Program-made: the position numbers and the translations under genes | Origin: Adiutrix sp031553735 | GTDB taxonomy: Bacteria; Desulfobacterota; Desulfarculia; Adiutricales; Adiutricaceae | Direction: 5' to 3' | Length of the DNA: 64,000 nt | NCBI GenBank assembly: GCA_031553735.1 | Contig: JAVBLB010000007.1 | Span: forward strand, 31,101 to 95,100 | Shown here: piece after piece, positions 61,558 to 64,000 of the stretch | Position numbering within the stretch: position 1 is the stretch's first letter | Layout of the letters: the number at the start of each line of letters is the position of its first letter | Notes under the pieces: generated by a model | Told to the model about the DNA's origin: nothing | What the model saw: only the letters and a program-made list of their open reading frames with translations | The model's database searches: none

Positions 61558-61998
61558 TCAGGACGGGGAGCCCGAATATTTGGCCTGAAGCTGTTCCATG
61601 ACCCGGCCCAGGTCTTCCTGGTACTGTTTTATCAAAGTCAACTCGGCCGGGGTCGGCTTGACGAACTCGGGCAGGTTGGCAAGGCGGGGATCATCACGCC
61701 GCATCAGCATGGACATGCCCACCGCCATCTTGGTGGTCACGTAGGCGAAGCGGCTTTCAGTCCAGCCGTCGGTGGCCTTGATGGCCTCCGGCATCCGGTC
61801 CGGTTCGAAGCGCAGGCGATAGATGGCCTCCACGTTGGTCAGATAGGTCCGGACGTCATCCTCGGTCAGGGGCTCCTGGCCGACCATGGTTTTTTCCAGG
61901 GCCTGCTGAATTTTGATCAAGTCGCTCTGGGCCGAAGCCGGAGCGGTCAACCACATGGCCAGGCCCAGAAAAACAACAAGAAAAAGCCAGCGCTTCAT
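61558..61998 (-). CDS. Periplasmic protein, tandem family member 4
   Basis: This 146-residue protein starts at ATG 61998 and has a signal peptide (WLFLVVFLGLAMWLTAPASA). It shares with its three upstream neighbours an early LTxxDVxxY motif, a GWTESRFAYVTTKMAVGMSM block and a late PTPAELTLIKQYQEDL block. It is the most diverged of the four. Mature length is about 122 residues, predicted all-helical. Function unknown. It ends 27 bp upstream of rarA on the same strand. Confidence 0.7.
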   Translation of the reverse strand: MKRWLFLVVFLGLAMWLTAPASAQSDLIKIQQALEKTMVGQEPLTEDDVRTYLTNVEAIYRLRFEPDRMPEAIKATDGWTESRFAYVTTKMAVGMSMLMRRDDPRLANLPEFVKPTPAELTLIKQYQEDLGRVMEQLQAKYSGSPS

Positions 61999-62180
61999 AG
62001 ACGAGCCTCCCATGGCGGTTCCAAATCGAACGACGCCCGCCCCCGATACCGGAATCAGCGGGCCCCGAAAAAGCAAAGCGCCGCCGCAACCGCGTCGCGA
62101 CGCCCGGGACGAAGGCTCCCTTGCCTCCGTCATTTTTATTTTAGATCAAACAAGGCCGCTTTTCGATCTAAAACTTGGAT

Positions 62181-62720
62181 TTATTTCTCCAAAGCCCCCT
62201 TGGAAACCCGGGCCGCGGCCCGGCGGGCCGCCTCCTGGGCCCGCACCAGGGACGTCAGGTTGGCCTGGATCAGGGCTATTTCCTCGGCTGAGGGCCGAAG
62301 ATGGGCCGGCACCTGCTCGTCGGTCAACTGGCCGGTGCTCAGAAGTCCGGTGGCCAGAGCCTGGGCGATGGTAATCTTGGCCCCGACATAGGCGGCCCGG
62401 GCGCGGCTCAAACCGGATTCCCGCAGCAGCCTGGCCCCATGCTCCGGATCCTTCCGATCCACTTCCGCCAGCCGGGGCAACAAATACATATAGCCGTCGA
62501 CATCGGCCTGGGTCAGCGGCCCGCCGAAAGCCCTCGAGGCCGGATCCTCCGCCCGGAGCCCCCCGGCCGTCAGGCCGACCAGGACCAGGCCGAGAACCAG
62601 CGCCCGCCATAAAAAACCCGCCCGGCGCGGATCGCCGGCCGAGTTCCAACCGGATTCCGCCGGAAGCGGACGGATCGACGCCTCATCCCGGCCAGACTTC
62701 GACAACAACCGCTGTTCCAT
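62181..62720 (-). CDS. Periplasmic or membrane-anchored protein, tandem family member 3
   Basis: This 179-residue protein has a hydrophobic segment at residues 38-54 (ALVLGLVLVGLTAGGLRA) preceded by a 35-residue hydrophilic N-terminus, unlike its paralogues. Either the start is further in or the protein keeps a signal anchor. The shared family blocks are LTQADVDGYMYLLPRL, GLSRARAAYVGAKITIAQALATG and LRPSAEEIALIQANLTSL. Helical; function unknown. Confidence 0.68.
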   Translation of the reverse strand: MEQRLLSKSGRDEASIRPLPAESGWNSAGDPRRAGFLWRALVLGLVLVGLTAGGLRAEDPASRAFGGPLTQADVDGYMYLLPRLAEVDRKDPEHGARLLRESGLSRARAAYVGAKITIAQALATGLLSTGQLTDEQVPAHLRPSAEEIALIQANLTSLVRAQEAARRAAARVSKGALEK

Positions 62721-62742
62721 ATTTCACGCCAACGCCCGAGAC

Positions 62743-63156
62743 TCATTCAGCGGTCAGGTTTTCCAGATTGGTCCGGATCAGCTCGAGTTCCGTGTCGGAA
62801 GGCTGCAGAACCTTCGGCACATCTTTGGTCAGAATCATATCCTTGGGGGCGCCGGCGGCAATCATCATGCCCAGGGAAATCTTGGTCAGCACCAGGGTCA
62901 ACCTGGTTTCGCTCAAACCGCTCTCTTCCACGGCCTTCTCGGCGGCCTTGGTGTCGTTCTCGGGCACGTTCGCCAGCTTGATAAAGGCGTCGATATCGGC
63001 CTGGGTCAGCGACGGCTCCTTGGCCAGAGAGGCCAGTTCCGCGGCGGTGAAGTCCCCGGATTTCTCCGTCTGGCCGGTCTCCGCATCCTGAGCCCCGACC
63101 GGTGAAACGGTCAAAAGCAGGGCCAGAAAGGCCAGGGCCATAATCTTTTTAATCAT
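62743..63156 (-). CDS. Periplasmic protein, tandem family member 2
   Basis: This 137-residue protein has a signal peptide (IMALAFLALLLTVSPVGAQ). Family blocks are LTQADIDAFIKLANV, GLSETRLTLVLTKISLGMMIAAG and LQPSDTELELIRTNLENL. It lies 58 bp after member 1 and 22 bp before member 3. Probably a helical periplasmic protein. No known domain was recognised. Confidence 0.72.
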   Translation of the reverse strand: MIKKIMALAFLALLLTVSPVGAQDAETGQTEKSGDFTAAELASLAKEPSLTQADIDAFIKLANVPENDTKAAEKAVEESGLSETRLTLVLTKISLGMMIAAGAPKDMILTKDVPKVLQPSDTELELIRTNLENLTAE

Positions 63157-63214
63157 AATAGCACCTTAAAAGAATGGCGGAGCCAAGGGGCGCTCCGCCG
63201 TTTATCAGGGCCGC

Positions 63215-63661
63215 TTACTGCTGCTGCTGCATCGCGGCCGCCATTTCCATGGCCGCTTTTTGCAGCTTATCCAGGTTCTTTTTGACCAAATCGATTTCGG
63301 TGGCGCTGGGCCGCAGCACTTCCGGAATCTGGTTGAGGTTGATCTGCTCGGCGGTGGCGCCGGAAGCCAAGGCCATGCCCAGGCCGATCTTGGCGGAAAT
63401 AAGGCTGAAGCGGACTTCGCTCAGGCCGGCCCCTTCATACAGTTTGGCGATGGCCGCCGGGTCGCTCATGACCTTGGCCATCTGGGGCATAATTTTCACA
63501 TAGCTGTCCACATCGGCCTGGGCCAGGGGCTTTTCTTTTTGAAGAGCGGCCAGGGCCTCGGGCGGAATGGTGCCGGCGGCCGGGGCCTGGGCGATCGCCA
63601 AAGAGGCGGACAAGACCAGACCCATAACCATGACCATGGCGAGCAGAGCTTTACGGAACAT
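63215..63661 (-). CDS. Periplasmic protein, tandem family member 1
   Basis: This 148-residue protein has a signal peptide (ALLAMVMVMGLVLSASLAIAQ). Family blocks are LAQADVDSYVKIMPQM, GLSEVRFSLISAKIGLGMAL and LRPSATEIDLVKKNLDKL, and it ends in MQQQQ. It starts at ATG 63661 behind TAGGAGA and is first of four same-strand paralogues. The common skeleton suggests repeated gene duplication. A role in the envelope is likely; the mechanism is unknown. Confidence 0.72.
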   Translation of the reverse strand: MFRKALLAMVMVMGLVLSASLAIAQAPAAGTIPPEALAALQKEKPLAQADVDSYVKIMPQMAKVMSDPAAIAKLYEGAGLSEVRFSLISAKIGLGMALASGATAEQINLNQIPEVLRPSATEIDLVKKNLDKLQKAAMEMAAAMQQQQ

Positions 63662-64000
63662 GAGAATCTCCTAAGGGTACCCCCGGGACGTCCGGGGGCG
63701 TAATGCGGAACCGGAACCGGTTCCGCTTGTCAGGCTGTCAAACAGTCTGCAAATTCGGTTTTTTTTCCGGGGGCGCCCGGCCCGGCGTAATGGGGAGAGG
63801 TGCGCCCCAAAGGGGCGGGTGATCTGGAGTATGGGGCGCTGCCCCATGCCCCGCCAGGGGAGGGTGCTGCGCGCACCCTCCCCTGGACCCACCCGCGCCG
63901 GGGGCTCCGCCCCCTGGACCCCTTTTGGGTCGGTAGTAAAGCCGCGGTGACCCGTAGGCAGCGCCACAACTCGCCTGAACGGCTCAAACAAGTGGCGCTG
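63662..64000. other. Intergenic right edge with GC-rich palindromes
   Basis: No gene is supported. The open frames here are by-products of GC-rich palindromes. It probably contains the promoter of the four-paralogue set near 63700-63770. Confidence 0.55.
63831..63920. repeat. Composite palindromic GC-rich repeat, related copy 3
   Basis: ATGGGGC-GCT-GCCCCAT (63831-63847), a perfect hairpin CCAGGGGAGGGTGC-TGCGC-GCACCCTCCCCTGG within 63854-63886, and GGGGGCTCCGCCCCC (63900-63914). The order GGGGC..GCCCC, CCCCGCCAGGGG, CCCCTGGACC is the same as in 37014-37060 and, reversed, 19630-19680. Confidence 0.6.

Noticed and set aside
63671..63991. Minus-strand ORF at the right edge
   Set aside because: It consists of palindromic GC-rich repeat sequence with no start context or family resemblance.

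Overview
The window is GC-rich, gene-dense bacterial chromosome. It is most likely from an anaerobic delta-proteobacterial (Desulfobacterota-like) organism. This is inferred from the gatB-gatC-gatA set, a dnaG-rpoD pair, several sigma-54 enhancer-binding proteins, a Ysc-type injectisome, a corrinoid methyltransferase homologue and a cobalamin riboswitch. No rRNA is present to fix the taxonomy.

Positions 1-10.5 kb (minus strand) hold half of a type III secretion locus in the order sctW (YopN-TyeA-like), a CesT/SycN-like chaperone, sctX, sctY, sctV, sctS, sctT, sctU, a sigma-54-type activator, a PP2C/RsbU-type phosphatase and two small genes. The order W-chaperone-X-Y-V is that of the Yersinia virA operon. 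Sigma-54 -24/-12 elements lie before sctW and before the small genes. sctR, the ATPase and the ring proteins are not in the window and may lie to the left of base 1.

Positions 10.5-19.4 kb are accessory. They hold a MalT-type LuxR regulator with a small membrane protein, the 3' half of a tRNA-Thr gene (a probable attachment-site scar), an IS630 transposase remnant, a low-GC nucleotidyltransferase-kinase protein and a NifA-like regulator.

Positions 19.7-36.6 kb are mostly housekeeping: hisH-hisF, gatBCA, glmS, a DUF2339 membrane protein, a Cof-type HAD phosphatase, a hybrid histidine kinase, and an NCS2/AzgA-type permease preceded by a complete cobalamin riboswitch and terminator on the minus strand.

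Positions 37-50 kb hold two large lipoproteins (LRR and DKNYY-repeat), a four-gene minus-strand operon (MttB-like methyltransferase, Fe-S protein, MetH-activation-domain protein, hydantoinase-like ASKHA protein) behind a sigma-54 promoter, a divergent PAS/AAA+ activator with a near-consensus sigma-70 promoter, and three tandem secreted eight-cysteine paralogues.

Positions 50-64 kb (minus strand) hold a chemoreceptor flanked by direct repeats, rpoD, dnaG, a PilZ protein, ogt, a small membrane protein, an NAD synthetase with a degenerate glutaminase domain, rarA, and four tandem periplasmic paralogues.

Several families of short GC-rich or palindromic repeats are scattered between genes. The observations most worth following are the B12 riboswitch on a nucleobase permease, the sigma-54-controlled MttB-type operon with no corrinoid protein beside it, the sigma-54 wiring of the injectisome, and the tRNA-Thr scar at its edge.
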